64,000 bases of DNA, from NCBI GenBank assembly GCA_003988855.1, contig QYAI01000006.1:124001-188000 (forward strand), written 5' to 3'. This document shows, in pieces, positions 45,501 through 56,260 of the stretch. The stretch comes from Arachnopeziza araneosa (lineage: Eukaryota; Ascomycota; Leotiomycetes; Helotiales; Arachnopezizaceae). A program made the translations under genes and the position numbers. How positions within the stretch are numbered: position 1 is the first letter of the stretch; the number at the start of each line of letters is the position of its first letter. The notes under the pieces are model-generated. The model saw nothing but the letters and a program-made list of their open reading frames with translations. It ran no database searches and was not told the DNA's origin.

Positions 45501-46145
45501 GTCCTCATCTGGTTCAATCAACATAGCAACTCTGCTGAGACAAAGCAATGTGTTGATACGAACTTCTGGGCTCTGTGGATCCTTGATGGTATTGCTGAAG
45601 AGTATGAACAGACCAGGCAGCTTATCGGTAAACATATCCCCAGCAACTTCTAGGATGGAGAAAAGAATGTAAATGCCAACTTCTCGATGAGAGACCTCGG
45701 TGGAGGTAGCGGCCTGGCCGAGGAGCTGAGGAAGCGACTCCCATTGCCCGTCTTCGAGGTCATACCTGGCAATAGCAGCAATGACGCGTGCCGCTGCATG
45801 TCGAATCAGAGCTTTCTGTTCGTTCAGAGTAGACTCAAGAAGCTTTTCGCGGATAGCGGGCTTCTGGTCGTCGGGTAAAGTCTGCCAGTGCTTTGGGACT
45901 AAGCGTAGAGCCTCAACAGCAGCTTGTTGGCGAAGTTCGGGATTGTCGTGAGATGTGAGAAGATGTAGGAGCCATAATAGTGCTTGAGGATGAGGGTAGT
46001 AGTTTTTGCGAAGCTCAGTCGTGGCAGCTTTGACTTTATTGGTATCAGCTGCACCAAGGTTAGCAGGTGAGGGAAAATTTGAGACTCGATGAAACTCACG
46101 AACTTGAACGCTTTGCAAAAGCTCGAGGAACTTATGCTGGTCCAT
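42541..46145 (-). CDS. KAP123: Importin-beta family karyopherin KAP123 (importin-4 type)
   Basis: Nuclear import receptor for ribosomal proteins and histones H3/H4. Exons (minus): 46145-46100, 46048-43732, 43531-42792, 42737-42541; 1099 aa, close to the family size. The protein is a chain of HEAT repeats, with the importin N-terminal signature DTNKVKAATTELRKNYYPHP right after intron 1 and an acidic loop (DNMEDDGDEDDDDWDDLTG) at about 770. Intron 1 (51 nt, GTGAGT...CTAAC...GTGCAG) is in phase with no stop, so an unspliced reading is open; removing it restores SVQVPDTNKVK. Intron 2 is 200 nt and joins DDEVDR to AVVTDINRN. The last exon supplies YHHNNQTILALTPQLIPIF. Divergent from the GNAT gene. 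Confidence 0.93.
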
Positions 46146-46467
46146 GTTGGACAGTTGTACGCACAATAACGCGTCTGAGGACTAAGATGTAGAAATCTTC
46201 GAGTATTGTTTTTGAGACAACGTTTCTCGCGGCGAAATAAAAAAAAAGCTGGCGCGGAAAAGCGAAAGCGTTAGCTCGCTTGCTGCTTGCTGGCAATCTG
46301 CCCCGCTATGATGGCGGGAGTGGGACTTCACTTTCTACCTCAGGCACCCTAACGCCTTCCCCTTGACTCGATATTGCCCCGTAGCTAGTGAGGTATGACT
46401 CCCATGTTATTCATTTTATATCTCATCTCCTTCGAATTTGTTATTTCCAGCTCTCACTTCAAACAAT
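46146..46467. promoter_or_regulatory. Divergent promoter region KAP123 / GNAT gene
   Basis: 322 bases between divergent starts. ACGCGT occurs at 46169-46174, 24 bases before the KAP123 start. A run of nine A at about 46240-46248 could be a nucleosome-free tract. Confidence 0.4.
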
Positions 46468-47115
46468 ATGGCTTCCTCTGAGTGGTACCGTGATAACTTC
46501 TTAATCTCAACAAATCCCTCTCTAATAGAGCCAGCTGCTGTGAATGCGGCATTCGGCTCGGATATGATGTATTGGATCAAGCCAATGGAAGAGACACTAT
46601 TGAAGAAGATGTTAGATAACAGCCTTTGCTTTGGCGTTTATGAGCTACCCCAATCCTCAGCAGCTCTCGCAGGTAAGATTTTCTTACTTTTCACAATTGA
46701 GTTTAAGTGGTAACGTTTTCAAGGCAAAGGCAACCCTCGCCAGATTGGTTTGGCACGAATAGTCACTGATCGTGTATCCTTTGCGTATCTCACGGATGTA
46801 TATGTTATCGAGGAGTTCCAAGGCAGGGGACTAGGAAAATGGCTGATTGACTGCGTTAACAAGGAGGTCTCGACTTGGCCGCAACTTAGATGGGTTCAGT
46901 TATTTACTACTGGGACTGAGAAGTTTTATGAGAAAAGTTTAGGTTTAAAGGTTTTTGAGCAAGGAAAAGATGGATTGATGATGGTATGGTACACCATTTC
47001 ATTCACGTTATCTTCTCTTGAAGAGGATACTAAAGTTATACTTGCAGATGTCAAGAAGAGGCCCAGGGTCATTTCAAAAGGATTAGGATTCTGGAACTGT
47101 TATGACAAGATTTAA
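46468..47115 (+). CDS. GNAT-family N-acetyltransferase
   Basis: Acetyl-CoA-dependent N-acetyltransferase of unknown substrate. Exons 46468-46672 and 46724-47115; 198 aa; intron 51 nt (GTAAGA...TTCAAG) joining SAALAG to KGNPRQIGLARIV. The GNAT core is clear: strand YLTDVYVIEEFQ, the acetyl-CoA pyrophosphate loop FQGRGLGKWLIDCV, and the later FTTGTEKFYEKSLGLKVFEQ with the usual aromatic that follows the last strand. It resembles small fungal proteins annotated only as GNAT. About 40 residues after the core (from TISFTLSS) are an extension without known motif. No signal peptide, so probably cytosolic. Confidence 0.87.
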
Positions 47116-47550
47116 CAGTGCAAGGAAAAATCAATTCTTCAAGGATGCTTGCTTGAGAGAGAGATAAGTGTAAGAAGCAGAAAGAAATTTCTAGCAGGCA
47201 GCAAAGAATTTCGGTAAGCCTTGAGTCGTTGCATAACTATGAATGGAACCAACAGTGAGGATTAGAACTTCAAGCAATATGTATTCTCAAACTTCTTGAC
47301 CTGTTTAGTCAACATCGGTTATTTCGCATGGTCGCCCCCTTTCTATCATATGCAGCCAAAGAGACAGACCTCTAACCCAACCCGATCCATATATGCAGTA
47401 GAGAATATGCCACCAAAACTCCAGCCGTTGTGCATCATTCATTCGATACCATGCCAAATCATCCGCTCCCATTTTTCATACCAATATACACAGCTTACAT
47501 TTACCAACCTCTATCTGGTACAGAATCGCAACAATTCCTCAACGCCCTCC
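47116..47550. terminator. Convergent 3' region GNAT / GH5 glucanase
   Basis: 435 bases between convergent stop codons with no frame or motif of note. Presumably 3' untranslated regions. Confidence 0.35.
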
Positions 47551-49674
47551 TCAATAGTATTCAGGCAGTCCCGAAAAGGAAGGTACCGTCTTGTCACATT
47601 CGAAATCCGGTGCATACGCTTTCGCAGGTAATATTCCCGCCGCAAGACCCAGCTGATAACTCCACTGTGTAGCATCTTCCGTAATCCAAGTCCAGTAAAA
47701 CCATCCCCAGCCTTCCTCGAAGCTCTTCATTTGCGCCTCTGCAAACATCTGCAAGAATTCCTTATAGGTGCTGCTGTAACTACTCGGACTTGCGTTCGCG
47801 TCTGTGCATTCACATTGAGAGTTCTGCAAGGGACAGCCTGGAGATAATACACTAAGAGTAGGGTCATCGGCGCTGTATGTGCCTTGCCAGCGGGTGCCCC
47901 AGCCGACGTTATTGAGATTTGAGGCACAGTCTGTATCTGCTTGTGACCATTCTGCAAAGATGGTGGGACCAAACCCGCTGGCGACATTCATAGATTGCTG
48001 AGATTGCTGAGTCCAGCCTGTGCAAGCATAAGTAACCTTCGTAGTATGATTATATACGATCTGATCTTTGTTGAAGATGACGTATTGATGGACATCGAGA
48101 ACCGCATTAGAAAGGCCGGTAAGTTTTCCTTGCCAGTTTTGCAGTCCCATGAAGCCGTCGCCAAAGACTATGTAGGCTTTGATCCCATTCTGTGTGACAA
48201 GGTCGTAGGCCTGAGTTGTCCAGTCAAGGACAGCAGTGGTATTCAGGGCCGTCATCTTGGGTTCATTGGCAAGGCCGTAGAACGTTAAAATATTCTCATA
48301 CCGTTTCTGAGCAAAAAACTGCGAGAGTTGGTTGTGTATATCGAGAGAGCGTTGTGCATTCAAATCTCCATCCGCTCCATTCAACCACCCAATTGCCCCC
48401 TGCCGTCCGCTATGATTCCAGCCGTTCTGGCTTCCCGGAAGTCCGTGAAGATCTAAATTTATCCTGAGACCATACTTCCGTGCCCATTCAATTCCCCGCA
48501 GTAGATACCTCCAAGAGACTCTAAATACATACGGATCGTCATCGTATGTGGTAACCGCCCAGTAAGAATATGGTATTCTGACATGATCTAGTCCTGCGTT
48601 TGCAATATCTGCAAATGTCTGTTCGGTTACGAAAGTTGCATAGTGCTTCTCCAACGTAGATTTTGCAGTATCTGCTCCTAGATGAGATACTAAAGTATAT
48701 TCATCTATAACACCATTGTAGTTGAACAAAGATGGCGTAATGAAAGGCTCAAGCGAGAGCCAGCCTCCAAGATTGACTCCTCTTACAGGTCTAGATGCGT
48801 AGCTTCCCCATGCCGTGGAGAGTGGTGGAGTGTTTGAGTTTGCTCTCTTCGAATCGTCCCATGTTGAGTTTAAACCCATCACTGGTAGTCCTCCTAAAGT
48901 ATCATTCGTATATGTAACATTGAAGTCAGTTGTATCGTACCACGAGAATGGATCTAGATATGTCCCCTTCGCTGCCGCCGGTATACTTGATTGGGAGATT
49001 CCACCGAGACCTGAGTTTGATGGGCTTCCAGGTGAACTTGATGAAGGGGTTGAGGAGCCTGTACTCGTGCTAGCGATAGAACTCGACCCCTTATTCTTCT
49101 TGCTCGCCACAACAGCGACAACTATGATGAGGATGAGTACTGCAATTCCCACGCCAATCCCGATCCCTATATAAAGTCAGCGTTGGTTGAAATCGGATTC
49201 AGGGAGATATAACTAACAGAGTTTTTTCTTTCGTTTCTGATCTGCATACTCCTCCTCATGTTTCCAATCACCACCCCGTAACCCTTTTAATCGTTGGCTA
49301 TTACCTTCTTCTAGCAAAGCGCCGCTAACCACTCTCCTCTTTCGTCTCTTATGGTCTCTTCTTTTCTCAACAACCACAACTTTCTCATCAACCACCTCTC
49401 GATGTTCTCGACGTTCTCGATGTTCTCCAGGTTCTCGAGGCTCTCGAGGCCGTTTCCGTCGCTTCTTCTTTGGAGTAATCTCCTGTTCTCTTTCCGCTTC
49501 ATGCTGATTCAATTCATTGAGTCTCCCTAAAGCATTCGCAGACAGCAATTGAGAACCCGACTGTGATGACGAAGTCTCCTGTCTCGTTTTCCGATGACTG
49601 CGACCGTGCGTCGTCTTTCCTTCATGGTTGTGGCTTCGTTCTCTGTGTTTTCGTGGAGACTCTCGTGGAGTCAT
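47551..49674 (-). CDS. exgD: Membrane-anchored glucan exo-1,3-beta-glucosidase, GH5
   Basis: Type II membrane enzyme trimming beta-1,3-glucan in the wall. Exons (minus): 49674-49218, 49166-47551; 690 aa; intron 51 nt (GTTAGT...ATATAG) joining KKKL to WIGIGVGIAV. The first about 150 residues are a strongly basic cytosolic tail, followed by one membrane helix (IGVGIAVLILIIVVAVVAS, about 155-174) and a Ser/Gly linker. The GH5 barrel starts at RPVRGVNLGGWLSLEPFITP; then DHVRIPYSYW, INLDLHGLPGSQNG, the acid/base Glu in YGLANEPKM and the nucleophile Glu in IFAEWSQADTDC. Several Asn-X-Ser/Thr sites follow the helix. The layout (basic tail, single helix, GH5) is that of ExgD proteins. Divergent from the E1-beta gene by 324 bases. 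Confidence 0.92.
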
Positions 49675-49998
49675 TCTTTTGGTGTTCGCAAACTGATTGC
49701 TTCAATTTCGTACGGCAGTCGTGGATGTTGTTTCAATCAATTTGTAAAGCAAATCATTATGGGCATATCTACATAATCTACGACAAGGGTGTTCGTACGT
49801 GGCCATCGACCTTCCTCGGAAAACAAGATTATGGTTGCTGGAGCAACTATCTGCTCACAGTGGCTATCGATAAGTATCTTGAGTCGGGTATACGCGCCTT
49901 GCTACGGCCTATCAATGACATACATGAGGGGAGCTCAAAACCTCCTTCAATGCAATCAAAAACTTGCATGTTAGTTATAACACGCATTAATCTTCAAA
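49675..49998. promoter_or_regulatory. Divergent promoter region exgD / BCKDHB
   Basis: 324 bases between divergent starts; must hold both promoters. No clear TATA box. An open + frame from 49563 passes through but has no domain. Confidence 0.35.
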
Positions 49999-51292
49999 AT
50001 GATTTCTATAACTCGATTACCGCCTCAAACTCGAGTTTCTATATGGCGGAAAGCCGTGGTCTCCTCGTCCGTCCGATCCTACTCCACCTCCATTTCAAAC
50101 GCCCAACTTAATATTCCCACGGACTTCTCCACAACTTCGATCTTAGCCCACAGCTCTCAATCAGCGTTACAGAACCCTGAATTAAGTTCTGAAGCTAAAA
50201 ATGGCACTACAAAACGAATGAATCTCTTTCAGTCAATTAACGACGCCTTGTCCCTTTCTATGGCAAAAGATGAATCGGTCATAGTATTCGGAGAGGATGT
50301 AGCGTTTGGTGGAGTGTTTCGATGCAGTATGGGTCTTGCGGAAACTTATGGGTCAGAGCGTGTATTCAATACCCCCTTGAGTGAGCAGGGCATCGTTGGC
50401 TTTGGTATCGGAGCTGCAGCGGAAGGAATGAAGGCAGTGGCGGAAATTCAATTCGCTGATTATGTATACCCGGCATTCGATCAATTGGTTAACGAAGCAG
50501 CCAAATTTAGATACAGAGATGGCAAAGAAGGAAGACATGTGGGAGGTCTCACGGTGAGAATGCCTTGTGGTGGTGTGGGGCATGGTGCTCTGTGAGTGAT
50601 CTCTTTCTTCCATGAATTGCGTCTGACAATTTTAAGATATCATTCGCAGTCTCCCGAAAGTTTGTTTACACATATACCAGGACTTTGTGTCATCATGCCA
50701 AGATCTCCCATTCAAGCAAAAGGCCTTTTGATGTCAGCAATCGCCAGTAATGATCCTTGCGTTTTCATGGAACCAAAAGCTTTGTACCGCGCAGCTGTGG
50801 AGCAAGTACCTACAGCAGCTTATAAATTACCGCTATCAAAGGCAGAGATCATGAAAGAAGGCTCGAATCTCACCATTATCTCGTATGGACAACCTTTATA
50901 CACCTGCAGTGCAGCTATTGAAAAGGCCGAAAAAGATTTTGGGATAACTATCGAGCTGATAGATTTGAGAACGGTATATCCTTGGGATCGAGAAACTATT
51001 CTCAAGAGCGTTAGGAAAACCGGGAGATGTCTGGTAGTACATGAGAGTATGGTAAATGCTGGCATTGGAGCTGAAATTGCGGCAAGTATCCAGGAAGACA
51101 GAGAGACTTTCTTGAGATTAGAGGCTCCTGTCATGAGAATTGCTGGGTGGAGTGTTCACATGGGGCTGATATTTGAGCGATTTAACATTCCAGATGTTGT
51201 TAGTAAGTGTTATCGTGGCTATCTTGAGACTTTACTTTATGCTAATAATTCTAGGGGTTTATGATACGATCAAAAAGGCTGTTGAATATTAG
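49999..51292 (+). CDS. BCKDHB: Branched-chain 2-oxoacid dehydrogenase E1 beta subunit, mitochondrial
   Basis: Beta subunit of the E1 component that decarboxylates the 2-oxo acids of Val, Leu and Ile. Exons 49999-50591, 50637-51202, 51255-51292; 398 aa. Introns of 45 and 52 nt; joins give GGVGHGALYHSQSPESLF and PDVVRVYDTIKKAVEY. The first about 35 residues (MISITRLPPQTRVSIWRKAV...) are basic with no acids, a mitochondrial presequence. Transketolase pyrimidine domain: MNLFQSINDALSLSMAKDES, VFGEDVAFGGVFR with the ThDP-activating Glu, NTPLSEQGIVGFGIG, FADYVYPAFDQ. C-terminal transketolase domain: LTIISYGQPLYTC and VVHESMVNAG. Full length with no missing residue that I can see. Confidence 0.95.
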
Positions 51293-51759
51293 AACAAATT
51301 TGAATGGTGCGATGGTCTGATTACGGCTGCACTCAAATTCTGACAGCCAGGCTTGGATAGCAAGATAGATGTTCATTTTTAAAAGCTAGGTAGAATCATC
51401 AAACATTATGAAATGAAATGATATGGCTGTCACCAAATGATTTTGGAGTTCTGGCAAGATAACTTGTAAAACATGTCAACAAATGATGGACAAATGTGTA
51501 GAGACTGCTTGTATCGACAGAAAATCAGTAGGAATTGAATAAGATCAGAATCTTTATCCGACATGAAATTTCCACGGGCTCAAAATAATCAAAAGAAGAG
51601 AAGAGTTGCACAAGGCAGAAGTTCAGCCTCGCTTTAGTTCAGCCACATATTAATGGAGGGGCAGTGGCTTGGCCTGGTTGTTCCAGTTCCAGTTCCACGA
51701 CACCCCTCTCCAGCTCCAGTTGTAGCCACAAGTTTTAGGATTATTGAACGCCCTTCGTG
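51293..51759. promoter_or_regulatory. Tandem intergenic region BCKDHB / capping protein alpha
   Basis: 467 bases between two genes on the same strand, holding the E1-beta 3' region and the promoter of the capping protein gene. No other feature is evident. Confidence 0.35.
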
Positions 51760-52886
51760 ATGGTCTCGCAACTAAATACCGTCTCCGCATTTGTGGAAGG
51801 AGCACCTCCAGGAGAAGTAAAGACCTAGAGATTTAGAAACACGGCCTGCTGACCACTTCAAGCTCGCAGATGTTGTCAATGGTAATTCCACAAATATAAC
51901 TACACCGGAATAGAAGGCTTACTATTGAATGAGACATCAAGAACCTAACAATCGATACCCCCAACCTCCTCTCACAACTCGGGCCAGCCTTCGAGAAGTA
52001 CAATGAAGAGCAATTTGCGACAGTCAAGCTGCCTGGTAGCAGCCAAAGTGTTTGTTCAAGATATCTAGAGGTCGCATGGAAGCTCACATGTTGTCTCGCA
52101 GGTTATAGTCAGCTCACACAATTCTCTAGGAGGAGGGAGATACTACGACGTAGAAGCTTCTTCGAGTTTTGCTTTTAACCATACAACACAAGTATGACTG
52201 TTTCATCTAAGGCGGCGACACATGCTGAGGGAATACAGAAAGCTAGCTCAGTTCAGAGTCACATTCTAGATGGCAGCCACTCGGATCTCGTGTATGTCGT
52301 CAATCGTAGAGCCAACGCTTCATCGCTGATTGATTATGAAGGAAATCTATCCTAAAGAGTCTTGGCTCACATGTCAAAGAACATTATCCTAATGCATCAT
52401 ACGGTGTATATCCTATCGAGGATGATTCGAAGATTGCCATATTGGTAGTTGCCAATAAATATAGTCCAAATAACTTCTGGTATGTCCCCGAGTCGCACTC
52501 TTCACTTACTCTTCTGCAGCAAGCTGATAGCTTACAGGAACGGTCGTTGGCGATCACTTTACATCTACTCACCATCTTCGTCTTCTTTAACAGGTAGCAT
52601 GAAAGTCGATGTCCACTATTATGAGGATGGGAATGTCCGCCTCCTTACAACCAAACCCGTTTCAGCGTCCATCTCTTCAGCTTCTGCTGCCTCGATCCTC
52701 CGGGAAATAACTGTCGCTGAGAGGAAGTATCAAGAGGAGGTGAACAAAGGCTTCAATAACCTGAGTGAAGGCGCATTCAAAGGCCTGCGAAGACAATTGC
52801 CAATTACTCGGCAGAAAATTGAGTGGGATAAGATTGCGGGTTACCGTCTAGGTCAAGACATAGGCGGTGGAAGCAGCAAGAGATGA
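51760..52886 (+). CDS. CAP1: F-actin-capping protein subunit alpha
   Basis: Caps the barbed end of actin filaments as a heterodimer with the beta subunit. Seven exons: 51760-51816, 51863-51881 (19 nt), 51934-52049, 52102-52191, 52239-52291, 52342-52479, 52538-52886; 822 nt, 273 aa. Because the exons are short only the last one is an obvious long frame; the others were found by matching the family: FVEGAPPGE, LADVVNDIKNLT, FEKYNEEQFATVKLPGSSQ, FAFNHTTQKASSVQSH, VKEHYPNASYGVYPIEDDSK, NKYSPNNFWNGRWRS and the C-terminal GAFKGLRRQLPITRQKIEWD and YRLGQDIGGG (the actin-binding end). Introns are 46-58 nt. In intron 5, acceptor 52341 is chosen over later AGs because it rebuilds DLVKSILKSLGSHV. Confidence 0.92.
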
Positions 52887-53446
52887 TTTCAGGAAAGGTG
52901 ATAGCCTGCCGAAAAGAATAGTTTATGAAGGATGAAAACCACTATACTGCTTTGATTGATACTATCCGAAAATTGATTTCATTCGTATTACCGGATAACT
53001 GGGAGTCTTGGATCTGATTTTCAGGACAGGTTTACCGATTTCAGCAGTAACAGAACCAATGGTCCCCAAATGCATGTGCTGTTTCTCCACAGTCCTCCAC
53101 AGTCCTCCACCGCCCCTTCCAACCAATCGTTCATCGATGGCTCTTGCTGACCCGCAAATCAGACCACTCAGACCCCTGTCATCCGAAGCCGAGAGCGAAC
53201 TCCTTAGCGTCCCACCGCAAACGAAGAACGAGGTCTCCGATTTTGATTATCAGGAAGCAATTCAGTTATTGAACACTACACTTGCTCAACAACATTGTCC
53301 TCTGGCAGCATCACACCCCTTTTCGCAAATCTGCCACCTTCTTAATTTCTTACTCCTAACCTAGTGAGAAACTTCAAAACTAGAGACGAAGTCAACAAAC
53401 TCCACGAATACAAATCCCGAAGGATCAGCGAGCAAACCGAAAAAAA
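52887..53446. promoter_or_regulatory. Tandem intergenic region CAP1 / cytochrome b5, with a small open frame
   Basis: 560 bases. A 75-codon frame at 53137-53364 (start MALADPQIRPL, with SEAESELLSVPPQTKNEVSD) has protein-like composition but no family that I know. It may be an upstream frame in the cytochrome b5 leader, a small gene or chance. A 10-bp direct repeat, CCACAGTCCT, occurs at 53087 and 53097. Confidence 0.35.
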
Positions 53447-54196
53447 ATGTCGAAGGAATTCAGCTTTTCAGATGTCGCTGAGCACTCGGGGAAGAAAGAT
53501 TTGTTCTTGGTGATCCATGATAAGGTTTATGACACCACAAGTTTTGTTGATGAGCATCCGTAAGTAAATAGTTCTGTTTAGGGAGGCTGGTGGTATGATT
53601 GTTGAGATAGGACTGTTGTACGCATCAGTTCCTTCCTCAGTGCTTTGATTGCCCTTCTGCGGGCAAGTGAAAGAGCAAGATTCTAGCTAGCAGCTACAGA
53701 CAAGATCATGAACTCTCTGGAAACTGAGATTGAGAGGCTCCTTCCATCGACGATAGGGGGCAGCCTGGCCCCACATGTGATTACTGCGCCTACGCAGACT
53801 TTTTACTTGAGATATGTTCCTTACAGCATTGCTAACTGCTATTCAGTGGTGGAGAAGAAGTCTTACTTGATGTTGGCGGACAAGATGCTACTGAAGCCTT
53901 TGAAGATGTTGGACACAGCGACGAAGCGCGAGAGATCCTCGAAAAGTTGCAAGTCGGAACATTGAAGCGTGCAGTAAGCACCCTCTCTACATTCCTTATG
54001 CGCCTCCCAATTAAGCTAATCTTTTCCTCAGCCGGGAGACCCAAAACCTAAGGCGGTTGCAACAACTACTACTGCCTCTGCAAACACAACGGCAAGCACT
54101 GGACTGGGAATTGGTCTGTATGCTATTGCAGCTTTGGTTGCAGCTGTTGCTTTCGCGGCTTACTCTTACCTTCAAAATCAGGAAGGAAAAGCTTAA
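53447..54196 (+). CDS. CYB5: Cytochrome b5, tail-anchored
   Basis: Small haem protein of the endoplasmic reticulum that donates electrons to desaturases, sterol enzymes and P450s. Exons 53447-53559, 53847-53973, 54032-54196; 134 aa. The haem domain covers about residues 3-78: FSFSDVAEHSGKKDLFLVIH, the haem His in FVDEHPGGEEVLLD (split by intron 1) and the second His in FEDVGHSDEAREIL. A Thr/Ala-rich linker precedes a single C-terminal helix (GIGLYAIAALVAAVAFAAY) with a short polar end, the usual tail anchor. Intron 1 is 287 nt, much longer than the 58-nt intron 2; it ends with GCTAACTGCTATTCAG and so looks genuine. Same strand as CAP1. Confidence 0.94.
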
Positions 54197-54884
54197 GTGA
54201 AGATGTTCGGGGAGTGTTAATGGGATCATGGATAAGACGAAGATGATTTCGCTGCCGAGGAATTGCTGGTTTACATGAGGCACATTTGCTGCATTTACTC
54301 GGTTATTCGGTTATTCGATCGATAGACTTTTTCTTCGCAATTCAACACGCTATACAAAAGTAGATGGCTATCATGAGATTCGAATTTCTTGCCTATGCTC
54401 ATCTTTTCCTCAATATACTTTCAAAATCTTTGCTGCTCATCTACCGCAACCTTCTTATATTCCCTCGATATGTGTTTCTATCAACCTAGCCTCTTCCTTA
54501 CTTTTCCCTGCTGTTCTGATAAGCCCGGTCTCTTAAAAAAAACCCGAGAAGTATCGGAAGAATGAAGCCGAGCCTTTCAAGAGCAAAGCAGCTATATTCC
54601 AATCCGTATTTCTAAAGCTTAGAAGGGCTGTCTACCCAGTCGCCTCTGACTATAAAGTATTGCTGTTAGATATAAGATATCGTATGATAGCAGTACGTAT
54701 CTACTAAACTGTCTAGATATCTAAGAATTGGTTCCGGTCAGGAAATCGTAACCAATTACTTGGCCATTGTAATAATATTCTTCGGGATTTAGAGAGCATT
54801 GAAGCTCGCTCTTAGCCAAATATGCATTGTCCAATAATTAAGCGCCCAAACGCCATACCATGCTCATCATTCATTCATTTCCTC
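54197..54884. terminator. Convergent 3' region CYB5 / RING-H2 gene
   Basis: 688 bases between convergent stops. AT-rich with no frame of interest; probably 3' untranslated sequence. Short runs such as CGGTTATT repeated at 54300-54316 are trivial. Confidence 0.35.
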
Positions 54885-55539
54885 TTATGCATACATCATA
54901 TCGTCCTCTTCCTCATCTTCATCATCTTTGCTAGGCACCACCTCCTTCTTCTTCAATAACTCCTTCCGATCCAATGGACACGTTCCCTGAAGCCTTAACC
55001 ACGGCCCCACACAGTCCAGATCGAACCTATGGGTAGGATGACACGGCAACTGCACAACCAACGGATACGGATCATCCAGGAACTTTTCCCCACAAATAGA
55101 GCATAAGTCCGATTTCTTAATTCGCTTCTTATCTACTCTCTCCAACTCGTCAAGGTAACTTTGCGGCACTCCAGCCACCTTGTTCGGCGGTTCCTCAATC
55201 TGATCATCTAGGTGACTGAGGATATCAGTGAGAAATTCCTGGTGCTGTGGGATCGATGCGTTGGAAAGAAAGAATCGCATCTGATCTTCGAGGAGTCGGA
55301 CTGCAGCGGCCATTTCAACAGGATTGGGCGTAGCGTGTGGATTGTTGTGCGCGCGGTCTGGGGTAGCTGAGGTGTCGGTTTCGACCTGAGAAAGCTGGTT
55401 GAAGAATGAGGACATAGAGGGGCGGCGAGGGCGTCGGGATGGCTCCGTGGGCTTGATGTTGTGCTCGACTGAGGGGTTGTTAGGTGAGGGTACTGAAGGA
55501 CATGCAGAATGCTTACTTACTTTCGTAGGGATTCGACAT
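54885..55539 (-). CDS. RING-H2 finger protein, probable E3 ubiquitin ligase, 200 aa
   Basis: Exons (minus): 55539-55521 (19 nt, MSNPYE) and 55468-54885; intron 52 nt (GTAAGT...CCTCAG) joining MSNPYE to IEHNIKPTEPSRRP. The RING is at about residues 125-172: SDLCSICGEKFLDDPYP, LPCHPTHRFDLDCVGPWL and TCPLDRKE. The final ligand position is Asp (CPLD), as in Rbx1-type RINGs, rather than Cys. The N-terminal half is Ser/Pro-rich with a short helix (AAVRLLEDQMRFFLSNAS), and the C-terminus is acidic (DDEDEEEDDMMYA). Ligase activity is expected from the fold; targets are unknown. Similar small fungal RING proteins exist without assigned role. Confidence 0.85.
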
Positions 55540-56260
55540 CTTGACAGTTGAAATTTGAGCTTCTGCTACGCGATTCGAAGTTTTCGAGGCAATTGAGGTC
55601 GGAATAGTTCGCAGGAGGAGACCTAAATATCTGAATCTTGGGCAAGGCAATCGATGCCGCGTAGTGATATCTCGCTTAAACAGGGCTGAGAGGCAAGGCT
55701 GCTCAGCTCGCTGTCACCATTGGCTAGACATCAGCCACGGTAATTCTCCAACTCAGCGGCCATTTCATCATCATTGACTCCCGGTGCTGGTCTTCCAAAA
55801 CTGACGCAATTTCTAGTCGAATTGCCATGAGATTTCTACCCAGCATCGCATCGCATAGCATGTCTTGCATCCTTGAACGGGATGTCAGAGCCCTTGAAAG
55901 AATTCGATTCTTCTATTCCAGGATGCTATCCGATGTCGCGTCCAAGTTATTCCCGAAGCTGATAGCAAGCGGCGTTATCACTTCCATGATTGGCAGTTCT
56001 GTCTGAAGGGAAGAAGAGGCGAGGAACAAAACTCTCCAATCCTCAGCGTCCCACTGTGTCGATGACGGCCACTTAGCCACCTTTCTTGACCTAGTGGATC
56101 ATCATCTGTTCCGGATAACCGTTCTTCCCACGCTAACGTGTGTCTTCGAAAGTTTCGGCGCAACAATATATTCCTTTAAATACCTTGCTGTATTTTCTGC
56201 TCTGCATTGGTCCTGCATTTACCATATATTAGAAATCAATGTTTTCGGAATATATACAAT
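55540..56260. promoter_or_regulatory. Divergent region RING-H2 / MFS transporter
   Basis: 721 bases between divergent starts. TATATACAATATG immediately before the transporter start is AT-rich. No other element is evident. Confidence 0.35.

Noticed and set aside
53651..53830. Possible H/ACA snoRNA in the first cytochrome b5 intron (GCCC/GGGC hairpin, AGAGCA box, ACA near the end)
   Set aside because: The stem is only 4 bp and the distance from the H-like box to the ACA is about 150 bases, too long for a 3' hairpin domain.
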